From Actinomycetota bacterium (lineage in GTDB: Bacteria > Actinomycetota > Geothermincolia > Fen-727 > Anoxymicrobiaceae): a stretch of DNA of 64,000 nucleotides. Positions 49,983-58,798 of the stretch are shown piece after piece. Within the stretch, counting starts at the first letter, position 1. Each line of letters opens with the position of its first letter. The notes under the pieces are model-generated. The model was not told the DNA's origin, did no database searches, and was given only the letters and a program-made list of their open reading frames with translations. The translations under genes were made by a program, and so were the position numbers. The stretch lies in the NCBI GenBank assembly GCA_018831265.1, contig JAHJCO010000012.1:124001-188000 (forward strand), read 5' to 3'.

Positions 49983-52166
49983 ATGAAGGGGTTGCACCAG
50001 GTGCTGCCGCTGGTCGCCCTGGCAGCCAACCTCGCCATCGGCATCTACGTCCTGACCCGGGACCCGCAACGCCTGGTCAACCGCCTGTTCGCAGGCATCA
50101 CTTTCTGCTTCGGCCTGTGGAACATCGGTGAGTTCATCACGCAGGTCGCGACCGGCCCCTCGAACGCACTACTGGGAGCAAGGTTAGCGAGCGTGGGGTG
50201 GTGCCTGCTCGGAGCCGTCTTCATCCACTTCTGCCTCGAGCTGACCGGCCTGCTTCCCGGCGGGCGCCGCCGGACGCTGCTGGCGGTGTTGTACGGGTCC
50301 GGGGCGCTGCTGCTCGCCTTCACCTGCTTCACCAGCCTGGTGTTCAAGGGCTTCGAGCCGCTCGGCCAGTACTGGAAGGAGGTGGAAGGACCCCTCCGGC
50401 TGTTCTCCAAGCTCTACGTCGTGGTCCTCATGGCTGCGGGGCTCGTCATACTCTTCCGCTCCTGGCGCACGACCCGCATCGTTGCGAAGCGAACCCAGGT
50501 CGGCTACGTCCTGATCGCCGGCACCGTAACCTACATCATCGGGTCCATCAGCGATTTCATACTGCCGCTCTTCAACAGGTACTCGCCGGTCAGCTCGGCC
50601 ACCATAACCCCGGTGATGCTGGCGATAGTCGCATATGCGGTGACCAGGCACAACCTGATGACCACCATGGCGACGGCCTTCGCGGACGCGATAGTCTCGA
50701 ACATGAACGACGCCGTCCTGGTGAGCGACGCGGACGACCGCGTGGAGACGGTCAACCCGGCCGCACTCGAGCTCACGGGTTACTCCGCCGAGGAGCTTAC
50801 CGGCAAGCCTGTGGGAAGCGTCCTCGTCAGCTCCAATCCGGGCACTGAGGCGGGAGACCACGTGGAGAGCGGTGTCCGCGTCGACCGCCCGTTCTTCTGC
50901 CTGACCAGCGGCGGCGAGGTCGTGCCGGTCGCCGTGGGCGAAGGGCCGGTGACAAAGCACTCCGGCAAGAAGATCGGCACCGTCTACGTCCTGCACGATA
51001 TCCGGGACGCCCTGCGCCGGGCCAGCGCCGAGCAGCAGGCCAGGCTGGCGGACGTCAAGGCGCGGGCCGCCCAGGACCGGGTCAACGCGCTGACCCAGAC
51101 CAGCGACGAGCTGCGCGAGGAGAAGCGGTTCCTCGAGGATGTGATCGACAACATAGCCGAGCCCATGTTCATCAAGGACAGGCGCCTGCGCTACGTCCTG
51201 GTCAACCGCGCGTTCGCCACGATGATGGGCATGGACAAGTCGGACCTGGTCGGCAAGGCCGATCGCGACCTCTTCCCGGTCGACCAGCAGGAGCGTGCCC
51301 GCGCCTCCGACCAGGAGGTGCTGAGAACCGGCCGCTACTACGAGGAGGACATCGTTCTCACCTCGGGCTCCAGCGACGACACCTACGTCTTCAGGATAAG
51401 GAAGGCCCCACTCTGTGACGAGGAGGGCGACACGGAGTACATACTCGGTATTATCAACGACATCACCAGGCAGAAGGAGCTGGAGAGGCTCAGGCTCGAT
51501 TTCATACGGACAGCGGCCCACGAGTTGCGCACGCCGCTCACCTCCCTGAAGCTGGGCCTGGACATGCTGGGCAAGGAGAGCCGCGGAACCCTGGACCGGG
51601 AGCAGCAGCGCTCACTCGACGTGCTTTCGCTGTCCGTCCAGCGTCTTACCAGCCTGGCAAGGGACCTGCTGGACCTTGCCAACATGGACGCGGGCCTGAT
51701 GATACTGGACAGACAGGCCGTGGACGCGAGGCCCCTGCTCCAGGAAGCACTGGTCGTGTTCGAGAACCAGGCGCGGGAGAAGGGCCTGGAGTGCATCCTC
51801 GACATCCCGGAGACCCCGTGCGTGGTCCTGGCAGATCCCAACAGGCTCTCGCAGGTGCTCCACAACCTCGTCAGCAACGCCGTAAAGTACACCAACGCCG
51901 GGACCGTCACGGTCTCGGCGCACGATACCGGGCAGGGCTTCGTGGAGTTCTGCGTGAGCGATACCGGCGTAGGCATCCCGGCCGCGTTCCGCGAGCAGGT
52001 GTTCTCCCGGTTCGCCAAGGCAGAGAGCGCGGAGACGGCCCGGCACGGGACTGGTCTAGGGCTGGCGATAGCGCGGTCGATCGTCGAGATGCACGGGGGG
52101 CGCATCTGGCACCGCAGCCAGATGGGAAAGGGGTCTTCCTTCTTCTTCACGATGCCGACCGGTTGA
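49983..52166 (+). CDS. 7TM sensor histidine kinase with two PAS domains
   Basis: A 727-residue membrane kinase. Residues ~5-225 form seven helices of the 7TM histidine-kinase input type. PAS domain 1 (~232-345; A-D-D-R-V-E-T-V-N-P-A-A-L-E-L-T-G-Y) and PAS domain 2 (~385-500; F-I-K-D-R-R-L-R-Y-V) follow, with a coiled segment between. The phosphoacceptor box is A-A-H-E-L-R-T-P-L (~515), and the ATPase has N-L-V-S-N-A-V-K-Y, D-T-G-V-G-I-P and G-T-G-L-G-L-A-I-A. GGGGGAG precedes the ATG. No response regulator is adjacent. It is followed by a zinc-ribbon membrane protein. Confidence 0.9.
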   Translation: MKGLHQVLPLVALAANLAIGIYVLTRDPQRLVNRLFAGITFCFGLWNIGEFITQVATGPSNALLGARLASVGWCLLGAVFIHFCLELTGLLPGGRRRTLLAVLYGSGALLLAFTCFTSLVFKGFEPLGQYWKEVEGPLRLFSKLYVVVLMAAGLVILFRSWRTTRIVAKRTQVGYVLIAGTVTYIIGSISDFILPLFNRYSPVSSATITPVMLAIVAYAVTRHNLMTTMATAFADAIVSNMNDAVLVSDADDRVETVNPAALELTGYSAEELTGKPVGSVLVSSNPGTEAGDHVESGVRVDRPFFCLTSGGEVVPVAVGEGPVTKHSGKKIGTVYVLHDIRDALRRASAEQQARLADVKARAAQDRVNALTQTSDELREEKRFLEDVIDNIAEPMFIKDRRLRYVLVNRAFATMMGMDKSDLVGKADRDLFPVDQQERARASDQEVLRTGRYYEEDIVLTSGSSDDTYVFRIRKAPLCDEEGDTEYILGIINDITRQKELERLRLDFIRTAAHELRTPLTSLKLGLDMLGKESRGTLDREQQRSLDVLSLSVQRLTSLARDLLDLANMDAGLMILDRQAVDARPLLQEALVVFENQAREKGLECILDIPETPCVVLADPNRLSQVLHNLVSNAVKYTNAGTVTVSAHDTGQGFVEFCVSDTGVGIPAAFREQVFSRFAKAESAETARHGTGLGLAIARSIVEMHGGRIWHRSQMGKGSSFFFTMPTG

Positions 52167-52244
52167 GGTGAGCGCCTGCGATCGGGGGCGGACTTCAGTC
52201 CGCCGTCCGGGACCGGGGAGGCTCGGTCAAGAAAGGACGATGAC

Positions 52245-53306
52245 ATGAATTGCGTCAGGTGTTCCGGTGAAATACCGCAAGGGAGTGAGTTCTGCCCGTC
52301 GTGCGGGCTGAAGATCAGGAGCGCGCCGCCGCCGCATCCCGCCGCTCCGCCGGGTCCCTCCGAGCCCCCCCTCGTGTCCGCCGGACAACCCGGTTCGGTG
52401 CCAGGCGCGGGCGCCTACGCGCAACCGCCGGGGCAGCCCGCGGCCTATCCACAGCCGCAGCAACCGCAGGCTGTTCCTTACGCCGCACCCGGAGACGCGT
52501 ACGCAAACCCGCGGCAGGCGGTCCCCTACGCGGGCCCCGGAGACCCCTTCGCCGCGCCGCCTGCGGGATACTATCCTCCCGGGTACGGCCCCGGAGTCCC
52601 GGGTGCACCACCACCCGGACCCCCGGGATACCCGATCCCCTCCCCGGGTGCTCCCTACCGGGCCGGCCTCGACCGGGACGGAATGCTGCTGGTCGCGGGC
52701 ATGATCTACGCGGGCGTATTCTTCCTCGTAACCTCCGTGGTCGTCCTGTTCGGGGGAAGCGAATCCTGGTACAAGGTGGTCGCGGCGCTCTACACAATGG
52801 GTTTCTACGCCGCGATCGCCGTCTGCGGATACGTGCACCTCAAGCGGAAGACGTACGAGGTACTGGGCGTGGGGGTGGTTGGGGTGGCCGGGGCCGCCGC
52901 GCTCTTCACTCTCCTGACGCTGGTGAACGCGTCGGAAGGCCTGGTGAAGTTCACGGGCGTGATGGCGATGGTCGCGGTGCTCGGAGCGCACACCGCGCTG
53001 CTGCTCCTGATGCGAGCGCCCGAGGACTGGTTCCGGTTCGTCAAGTACGGAGCGGTAGCCGCCACCTGGCTCTTCGGTCTCCTGATCCTGATAAACATCT
53101 TCGGAGGCCCGAGCATGATCGACTCGCAATCGGCAAACGGCACGGTAGCGATGTTGAAGACCCTCGCCATCACCGGGATCCTGGACCTGTGCGCGACGGT
53201 CGTTGCGATACTGCTCTGGCGGCTGGCCCTCCGCACCGGTGTGAGCCCGAACGTCCGGCCAGGGTGGTTGCCCGGGACGAATCCCCCGCCCGGACGAGGT
53301 ATGTGA
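52245..53306 (+). CDS. Zinc-ribbon, proline-rich multi-helix membrane protein
   Basis: A 353-residue protein. The N-terminal zinc ribbon has C-V-R-C and F-C-P-S-C-G (residues 3-22). A long proline/glycine/tyrosine/alanine-rich stretch (~28-140, units of the P-Y-A-x-P-G-D type) follows, then about six membrane helices (~145-335) and a proline-rich tail. AAAGGA precedes the ATG. Such low-complexity P-x-Y regions often tether or cluster membrane proteins, but no role is known. It is close in layout to the proteins at 9359, 46750 and 58013, though each has a different C-terminal part. Confidence 0.75.
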   Translation: MNCVRCSGEIPQGSEFCPSCGLKIRSAPPPHPAAPPGPSEPPLVSAGQPGSVPGAGAYAQPPGQPAAYPQPQQPQAVPYAAPGDAYANPRQAVPYAGPGDPFAAPPAGYYPPGYGPGVPGAPPPGPPGYPIPSPGAPYRAGLDRDGMLLVAGMIYAGVFFLVTSVVVLFGGSESWYKVVAALYTMGFYAAIAVCGYVHLKRKTYEVLGVGVVGVAGAAALFTLLTLVNASEGLVKFTGVMAMVAVLGAHTALLLLMRAPEDWFRFVKYGAVAATWLFGLLILINIFGGPSMIDSQSANGTVAMLKTLAITGILDLCATVVAILLWRLALRTGVSPNVRPGWLPGTNPPPGRGM

Positions 53307-53309
53307 GGC

Positions 53310-53783
53310 TCAGGCCTCCGAAAGCGTCTTGCCGGCGGAAAGACCCAGCTCCGCGGCTCTCTGCTGCTCGCCTTCCTCCAGGGGGCCCTTCATGTCGGAG
53401 ACGAAGAACTTCTGCGGTCCCATCAACGGCTTGAGCCCGGCCTTCTCGAGCGCCTCGTAGACCTTCTCAGCGCTCCTCGCCCCCCACTGGTCGGTCTTCT
53501 TGCCCGTGCCCTCCGGCTTGAACCCGGTTCCCACCGCGACGAACGGCTTCCCCTTCCAGGATTCTTTCTCGAGCTCCCGGCCGATGAACCTCTTGACCGG
53601 TCCCATCATCCGTCCCGCCCTCGTCGGCGAGCCCACCACCACGAAGTCGAAATCACCAACCACGGGCTTGCTCACGTCGATAACCGTCACCGTGTGATCG
53701 GCCCCGGCCAGGCCTCCCCCGATCGCCTCGGCGATTATCTTCCCGTTCCCGTACTTGGAGTGGTAAGCGACCAGTCCTTTCAT
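53310..53783 (-). CDS. Flavodoxin-family protein
   Basis: A 157-residue single-domain flavodoxin-like protein. The N-terminal FMN phosphate loop reads Y-H-S-K-Y-G-N-G (residues 7-14), close to the T-x-T-G-x-T pattern but with K-Y-G-N. V-V-V-G-S-P-T-R-A-G and V-A-V-G-T-G-F form the isoalloxazine-side loops. AAGGGAAGG lies before the ATG. It probably carries electrons or acts as a small quinone/flavin reductase. It converges on the preceding plus-strand gene with a 3-bp gap and stands upstream of the subtilase on the same strand. Confidence 0.85.
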   Translation of the reverse strand: MKGLVAYHSKYGNGKIIAEAIGGGLAGADHTVTVIDVSKPVVGDFDFVVVGSPTRAGRMMGPVKRFIGRELEKESWKGKPFVAVGTGFKPEGTGKKTDQWGARSAEKVYEALEKAGLKPLMGPQKFFVSDMKGPLEEGEQQRAAELGLSAGKTLSEA

Positions 53784-53831
53784 CTGTGCACCTTCCCTTC
53801 GCCCGACCGGGGCTTGCGCGCCCCTGCTACC

Positions 53832-56800
53832 CTACCTCCATCCGTGAGGGATCCGATCCAGGGGCTTCTTCCCCGCCCCGGGCCCGGCGGCGCCCGCGGA
53901 GGACATCCCATGCAGGCCCGGCGCCGTTTCGTCGTAGGGCCCGCCTATGGTGTCGGTGCCGGACCCCCGGTTCTGACCGTAGATCGCCCGCTCCACCATG
54001 ACTCCCTTGCCGCTGGTCGTGCAGTGAACCATCGTCGCCGCCCAGCCATCCTCGCCTATGCCGTCCTCCAGGTTGTAGCTGACGCGGGATTGCGGAGAGA
54101 TGGTAGCCTCGAACCCCACCGGCATGCTCCCGTCAGGGAAGAAGTAGAGAACCTCGATGTTCACCGGCGTGGTGTTGGGGTTCTGCACCAGGGTCCACGT
54201 CTCGAATCCCAGGTCGGTCCTGCCGTCCGGCAGGAAGAAATACTGGTGAGGCCCCGCTATGCCTATCGAGTCATGCATTGCCTCGCCCGTGCCGTTGTCC
54301 CAGTACATCGCGCGCTCGGCGATTATCGGCACGTTCGCCTCTACCTTCGTCGAGAGGTCGGTGTTCGGCAGTTGGTCGTTCACCCTGATGGTATGGCGCG
54401 ACAATGGGGGCATGCTGAAGGAGGGCTGGGGCACCGGGCCCGAGTTGGTCATGTAGGTCAGCGTGACGTCCGCCGCGGTGGTATTCGGGTTCTGGACCAG
54501 CACGTAAGAGGTGAATCCCCAGTCGCTGGTCCCCTCGGCCAGGTAGAAAGTCGTCGACGGGGTCGTGGTCCCGATGGAGTCGTGCCCCTCCCTGCGGTCG
54601 TTCCGGTACATGGCCCGCTCGGGGATGACCGGCACGTTGGATGTCACCTTGATGGAAGCGTCCTGCGAGCCGATATCGTCGGCCATGAAGAACGTCCGGC
54701 GCGAGTTGGCCGGCACGTCCTTCTGTACCGTTATAGACTCCGCTCCCTCTATCATGTAGGTGACGTCGCACGCCGCCGCGGTGCTGTTGGGGTTCTGGAT
54801 CAGCAGCCAGGTCTCGAAGCCCCACTTGGAGGAGCCCTCCGGCAGGTACCAGGTCTTGGCCGGAGCGGTGACCCCGATCGAGCCGTGGGCCCCCTCGAAC
54901 TCCACGGGCTGTCCGGCGCCCACCCAGAACATCTCCCTGTCGACCGCGATCGGCTCACCACCGAGCGCCTCCACCTTGGTCGAGAAGTCGGTGGCCCCGA
55001 TGAAATCCGACGGAAAGATCATGGTCTGGCTCCCGGAAGGCAGAAACAGCGTCGGCAAGGTCTGCGGCCCCGTGGTGGTCATGAACGTGACCTTGGCGTC
55101 CACATCCACCGTGGTGGGGTTCTCGATCGTCACGTAGCAGTCGAACCCCCAGTCGGTCGAACCCTCGGCGAGGTACCAGGTGGAGCAGTCCGCCAGCGGC
55201 TCGGGATCCGTTCCGCCAAGGGACGCGTTGGCGCTTACCCGCCCGTACCCGTAGTAGTTGTCGCGGCCCGACGCACCCAGGTCCTGAGCGCCGTTCTTCA
55301 GCGCGTTCGTGACCTGTGTGGGGGTGTAGGTGGGGTGCTTGGACAGTATCAGGGCACCGACACCCGCCGCCATCGGGGAGGCCATCGAGGTGCCGGACAG
55401 GAAGGAGTAGCTCGTGGTGTAGCCCTCGTCGTTGAGCCCTACCTGGTACGTAGGCATCGTCGAGTAGACGTCCACTCCCGGGGCGGCGAAGTCAACCGTC
55501 GAGTTGTAGTTGGAGAAATCGGCCCTGGTATCGCGGTTGTCCGTGGCCCCGATGCCGTTCACGCTCGGGTAGCCGGCGGGGTAGTTGACGGTGGAGTCCC
55601 CGTCGTTGCCCGCCGAGGCGAACACGCACACCCCCTGGGAGATGGCGTAGGCCACCGCGTTGCCCAGGGTCGAGGAGTAGCTCGAGCTTCCCAGGCTCAT
55701 GTTGATGATGTCGGCGCCGTTTTCCGCCGCGTAGATGACGGCGGCCGTGATGTCGCTGGTGGCTCCGGACCCGCTGGAGTCCTGGGTCTTCAGCGGCATT
55801 ATCTTCGTCTTGGAGCCGAACGAGACCCCGGCTCCCCCCTTCGAGTTGTTTCCCTCCGCACCTATTATCCCGCCGACGTGGGTGCCGTGGCCGTTGTTGT
55901 CCCTGGCCCAGCCGGACGGGTTGGTCCTGAAATAGAAGTCGTCGTTCGGCCAGCTCTGCCACGAGCCGTTCAGCTGCCACTCCTGGCCCTCCCGATAGGC
56001 GTCGAAGGTACCATCCTCCGCGCCCCAGTTGTCGAAGAGCACGAAGCAGTTATTATTGTCGTTCTGGGTGGTGGTGACGACGATGTAGTACGTGCTTCCG
56101 CTGGTCAGGTCGAGCGGGGCGGACAGCGGCTTGTAGAACTCCTCGATGTCGGCGGTGACCTCGCCGGCGGCGATGGTGAACGAAGCCAGGTTCGGCCCGC
56201 CCAGCGTGGAGCGGATCGAGACATTGACGTTCGCCGCGGGGATTCCAACCCTCGAGAGCAGCAGTCCCACGTCTGTGAGGTGCATCGTCTCGCCCGAGGG
56301 CGCCCTGGCCGTGAAAGACTGTGCGATTGTCTGGAAGGCCGGGCCGGAGCCCAGGCCCCAGTAGGAGAACTCCCAGCCCGAGCCGCCCCAGTAGAAGATG
56401 TTGTACTGTGAGACGCCGGCCCAGTTGTACCCCTTGGTATCGTCGACGTACCCGTTGCCGTCATCGTCTATCTGGTTGCCGCTAACATCGGCGGCGTTGG
56501 TCCAGGTCTTCGAATCGAGGTCCGCGTGCGCGTAGTCGATGCCGGAGTCTATCACCGCAACGTTCACCGTGTTGCTGTTGCCCTTCTCGATGTCCCAGGC
56601 CAGCTTGGCCTTGATATCCGCGCCGGATCTCCCGGGCTGGCCTTCGATGCTCTGACCGGTGTTATTGAGCCCCCACTGGTCGGACAGGTGCGGGTCGTTG
56701 GGGGTGTAAGGCGTGTTCATAAGGTAGTCGGGTTCGGCGTACTCGACCTCCGGACGGGCGCTCAGCTCGCTGACGGCCCGGGTCACGCTGGTGCCGGGCT

Positions 56801-57104
56801 CGAGGGTCATGACCTGTACTTCTTCTCCCCGGCCGCGATGACCGATCGAGCGCTCGACGCCTGCCAGGTGGGCTGAGGCGGCTATGCTGTCCCGGGTCGC
56901 GCCGTCGACCCCCGGCTTGAACTTCACCAGGACGACGCCCGGCCGGTATCTGCCCTGGGGAGCCGCCGGGACCCCGTCCCACCGGGCCTCGCCAGCGGAC
57001 TTGGCCGGCGCCCCGGCCCGTGCGGGTGCCGCGAAGCCGCCGGACACGATCGACAACATGACGAGGCAGATGATCAGAAGTAGCGAAGCGTACCGATGCC
57101 GCAT
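53832..57104 (-). CDS. Secreted subtilase (S8) with inserted domain and shared C-terminal module
   Basis: A 1090-residue exported serine protease. ATG 57104 follows GGGGGGTGG; the signal ends A-P-A-R-A (~30). Residues ~55-130 are an inhibitor-type propeptide (V-V-L-V-K-F-K-P-G). Catalytic motifs: V-I-D-S-G-I-D (Asp 186), N-G-H-G-T-H-V (His 409) and S-G-T-S-M-A-S-P (Ser 573), with N-N-T-G-Q earlier. The Asp-His gap is ~220 residues; ~235-395 of it is a beta-rich inserted domain (I-A-Q-S-F-T-A, V-N-V-S-I-R-S-T, Y-Y-I-V-V-T-T) resembling an anchor-type beta sandwich. From ~642 to 1055 there are five W-Y-L-A-E-G-S-T-D-W-G-F-type units. It degrades proteins outside the cell and is probably displayed on the surface. 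Confidence 0.9.
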   Translation of the reverse strand: MRHRYASLLLIICLVMLSIVSGGFAAPARAGAPAKSAGEARWDGVPAAPQGRYRPGVVLVKFKPGVDGATRDSIAASAHLAGVERSIGHRGRGEEVQVMTLEPGTSVTRAVSELSARPEVEYAEPDYLMNTPYTPNDPHLSDQWGLNNTGQSIEGQPGRSGADIKAKLAWDIEKGNSNTVNVAVIDSGIDYAHADLDSKTWTNAADVSGNQIDDDGNGYVDDTKGYNWAGVSQYNIFYWGGSGWEFSYWGLGSGPAFQTIAQSFTARAPSGETMHLTDVGLLLSRVGIPAANVNVSIRSTLGGPNLASFTIAAGEVTADIEEFYKPLSAPLDLTSGSTYYIVVTTTQNDNNNCFVLFDNWGAEDGTFDAYREGQEWQLNGSWQSWPNDDFYFRTNPSGWARDNNGHGTHVGGIIGAEGNNSKGGAGVSFGSKTKIMPLKTQDSSGSGATSDITAAVIYAAENGADIINMSLGSSSYSSTLGNAVAYAISQGVCVFASAGNDGDSTVNYPAGYPSVNGIGATDNRDTRADFSNYNSTVDFAAPGVDVYSTMPTYQVGLNDEGYTTSYSFLSGTSMASPMAAGVGALILSKHPTYTPTQVTNALKNGAQDLGASGRDNYYGYGRVSANASLGGTDPEPLADCSTWYLAEGSTDWGFDCYVTIENPTTVDVDAKVTFMTTTGPQTLPTLFLPSGSQTMIFPSDFIGATDFSTKVEALGGEPIAVDREMFWVGAGQPVEFEGAHGSIGVTAPAKTWYLPEGSSKWGFETWLLIQNPNSTAAACDVTYMIEGAESITVQKDVPANSRRTFFMADDIGSQDASIKVTSNVPVIPERAMYRNDRREGHDSIGTTTPSTTFYLAEGTSDWGFTSYVLVQNPNTTAADVTLTYMTNSGPVPQPSFSMPPLSRHTIRVNDQLPNTDLSTKVEANVPIIAERAMYWDNGTGEAMHDSIGIAGPHQYFFLPDGRTDLGFETWTLVQNPNTTPVNIEVLYFFPDGSMPVGFEATISPQSRVSYNLEDGIGEDGWAATMVHCTTSGKGVMVERAIYGQNRGSGTDTIGGPYDETAPGLHGMSSAGAAGPGAGKKPLDRIPHGWR

Positions 57105-57205
57105 GTGTTCCACCCCCCGGACACGTGACCCCTTTCAGACCTCTAAGAGGATTGTACACTTCACCTGTGAGGCCGGGCAACGAACAGGCTGACTCAAGTG
57201 ACTCA

Positions 57206-57302
57206 AACCGGGGTCAGGCACGATTCAAGTCACTGACTAGAACCGGGGTCAGGCACGATTCAATTCACTGACTAGAACCGGGGTCAGGCACGATTCAATT
57301 CA
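57206..57302. repeat. 35-bp tandem repeat, 2.8 units
   Basis: Units 57206-57240, 57241-57275 and a 27-bp partial 57276-57302 share AACCGGGGTCAGGCACGATT. Each contains the palindrome AGTCACTGACT or its near-variant. The GGGGTCAGGCA segment also occurs at 24193-24203, and a weaker relative (GGGGTCAG) at 57916. Confidence 0.85.
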
Positions 57303-57366
57303 CCAATGCAGGTGTCGTGGTATCATTGCTTCCCTGACATAAAGCACCAAGGAAAGGAGCGGGAGC

Positions 57367-57861
57367 ATGGCAGCTGACGGAGTCATAGTGTACCTGGGTG
57401 TCTACGGGTCGGTGGACGACGCGAAGGCTGATTTCGAGGACTTCAAGGAGGCCTACAAGGAAGGCTTCATCGGGCTCTTCGACGCCGGAATCGTGGAGAA
57501 GACCGCCGAGGGCAAGGTCAAGCTCGAGAAGTGGGAGAAGCCGACCCAGGTGGGCGCGCTCGCGGGCGCCACCGTCGGCGTGCTGGTGGGCATCCTGTTC
57601 CCGCCCGCGCTTATCGGCGAGGCCGTCGTCGCCGGCGCGGCCGGCGGGCTGATCGGACACTTCTGGAAGGGCATGTCGCGCAAGGACGTCAAGGAGCTGG
57701 GCGAGGAGCTCGACGCGGGAGAGGCGGCCCTCATCTTCGTCGGCGAGTCGAAGATCGAGGAAGAGATGGGCAAGATCTTCAAGAAGGCCGAGAAGCAGGT
57801 CGCAAAAGAGCTGGGCGTAAAGACCAAGGACCTCGAGGCCGCACTCGACGAGCTCTCTTGA
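57367..57861 (+). CDS. DUF1269 membrane-associated protein
   Basis: A 164-residue protein with the DUF1269 layout: an N-terminal beta-alpha domain (V-I-V-Y-L-G-V-Y, then D-F-E-D-F-K-E-A), a central glycine/alanine-rich hydrophobic hairpin (A-L-A-G-A-T-V-G-V-L-V-G-I-L-F, residues ~63-78), and a C-terminal domain with I-F-V-G-E-S and a charged helix. AAAGGAG precedes the ATG; a TATCAT-like -10 sits ~45 bases upstream, just past the 35-bp tandem repeat. Family function is unknown; stress-related roles are often suggested. Confidence 0.82.
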   Translation: MAADGVIVYLGVYGSVDDAKADFEDFKEAYKEGFIGLFDAGIVEKTAEGKVKLEKWEKPTQVGALAGATVGVLVGILFPPALIGEAVVAGAAGGLIGHFWKGMSRKDVKELGEELDAGEAALIFVGESKIEEEMGKIFKKAEKQVAKELGVKTKDLEAALDELS

Positions 57862-57862
57862 G

Positions 57863-57905
57863 GCGGGGCTCTCAGCCCCGCATTTCCCCGGCCTGAGAGG
57901 CCGGG
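57863..57905 (+). terminator. Two hairpins after the DUF1269 gene
   Basis: GCGGGGCT-CTC-AGCCCCGC (57863-57881) followed by ATTT, then CCCGGCCT-GAG-AGGCCGGG (57887-57905). The first has the form of an intrinsic terminator. Confidence 0.7.
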
Positions 57906-57940
57906 CTCAAGACCAGGGGTCAGATGACGTGGCATGGAAA

Positions 57941-57965
57941 GGGGCGTTCCCTCGAGGAGCGCCCC
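57941..57965 (+). terminator. Hairpin with T-rich tail
   Basis: GGGGCG ... CGCCCC with inner pairing TCC/GGA, followed by TTCTTATAG. It lies before the promoter of the 58013 gene and may insulate it from read-through. Confidence 0.65.
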
Positions 57966-58000
57966 TTCTTATAGAACTTCACCCGGGGCTGACCCGGCAA

Positions 58001-58012
58001 TACAATAGAGCC
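58001..58012 (+). promoter_or_regulatory. Leaderless-type promoter
   Basis: TTCACC (57978-57983), 17 bp, TACAAT (58001-58006), 6 nt, ATG 58013. No Shine-Dalgarno. Confidence 0.6.
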
Positions 58013-58753
58013 ATGAGATGTCCCGACTGCGGCGGGGAGAACCCGCCTAACGCAACGTTCTGCGGCCTCTGCCACGCTTCTTTCGACAAGCCTGCCAGCC
58101 GGCCGGCGGAGCCCCTCCAACCCCCGGGGTCGCTCCAACCACTGGAGGCTCTTGGGGGGGCGACGCCCGCAAAGCGCCACGTGAGCCTGATGCCCGTCCT
58201 CGTGGTCGCCGCCGTCCTTGTCCTGGCGGGGATCGTCTTACTCGCCATCGTCTTTTTCAGCTCCAAGACCAGGACGTATGACGACCCCGACACCGGGCTG
58301 ACCTTCTCTTACCCGAAGAGCTGGCTGGATGCCGATTCGAGGGCTTCGCAGCTGGCCGGGGCCGGTTTCAGCCGGCAGGAGATGATGGATTTCGTCCTGG
58401 TCGACCGGGAGACGAGGAACGTGGTCGAGGTGAAGAACCTGGGCGCCACCGACACCGCGGGCCAGACCATCGACTGGGAGACGTTGAAGGAGACCTACGT
58501 CCGCAACGCGGAGGCGGATTTCGAGGAGCAGGGCATTACCTTCAAGTTCGAGGATGCCACGATCGGCGGCTCCTCCGCGCTGATAACCAGTACCAGCGAG
58601 AAGGTGGGCGGGAAGACCGCGACCACAAGGTCCGCCCTCATCTACAGGGAGAACGTCCTGGTCAAGGTGACCTACATCTCCTTCGACGAGCCCGCCGAGG
58701 TGGACGCGCAGTGGAAGAAGATATTCGACTCGATGACCTTCTCGTTCTCTTGA
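58013..58753 (+). CDS. Zinc-ribbon membrane protein with PsbP/DUF1795-like domain
   Basis: A 246-residue protein. The zinc ribbon C-P-D-C-G-G-E-N and F-C-G-L-C (residues 3-20), a proline linker, one membrane helix (~59-80), then an outside domain with Y-D-D-P-D-T-G-L-T-F-S-Y-P-K-S-W, typical of PsbP/DUF1795-type fold proteins (G-x-x-x-x-Y-P-x-x-W), ending D-S-M-T-F-S. The message is probably leaderless (ATG 6 nt after TACAAT). The domain type is often found in stress or cell-envelope proteins; function here unknown. Confidence 0.75.
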   Translation: MRCPDCGGENPPNATFCGLCHASFDKPASRPAEPLQPPGSLQPLEALGGATPAKRHVSLMPVLVVAAVLVLAGIVLLAIVFFSSKTRTYDDPDTGLTFSYPKSWLDADSRASQLAGAGFSRQEMMDFVLVDRETRNVVEVKNLGATDTAGQTIDWETLKETYVRNAEADFEEQGITFKFEDATIGGSSALITSTSEKVGGKTATTRSALIYRENVLVKVTYISFDEPAEVDAQWKKIFDSMTFSFS

Positions 58754-58798
58754 GTTAGGGCGAGGACGGGGGAGCCAACCCGGCGATCGCCGGTACTA

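Noticed and set aside
53694..56411. A 905-codon plus-strand open frame opposite the subtilase
   Set aside because: It is the antisense shadow of a GC-rich gene with clear catalytic motifs; its own product is rich in R, H, V and G with no domain pattern and no ribosome-binding site.
57206..57302. Tandem 35-bp units considered as a CRISPR array
   Set aside because: The units are directly adjacent with no unique spacers and no cas genes nearby.
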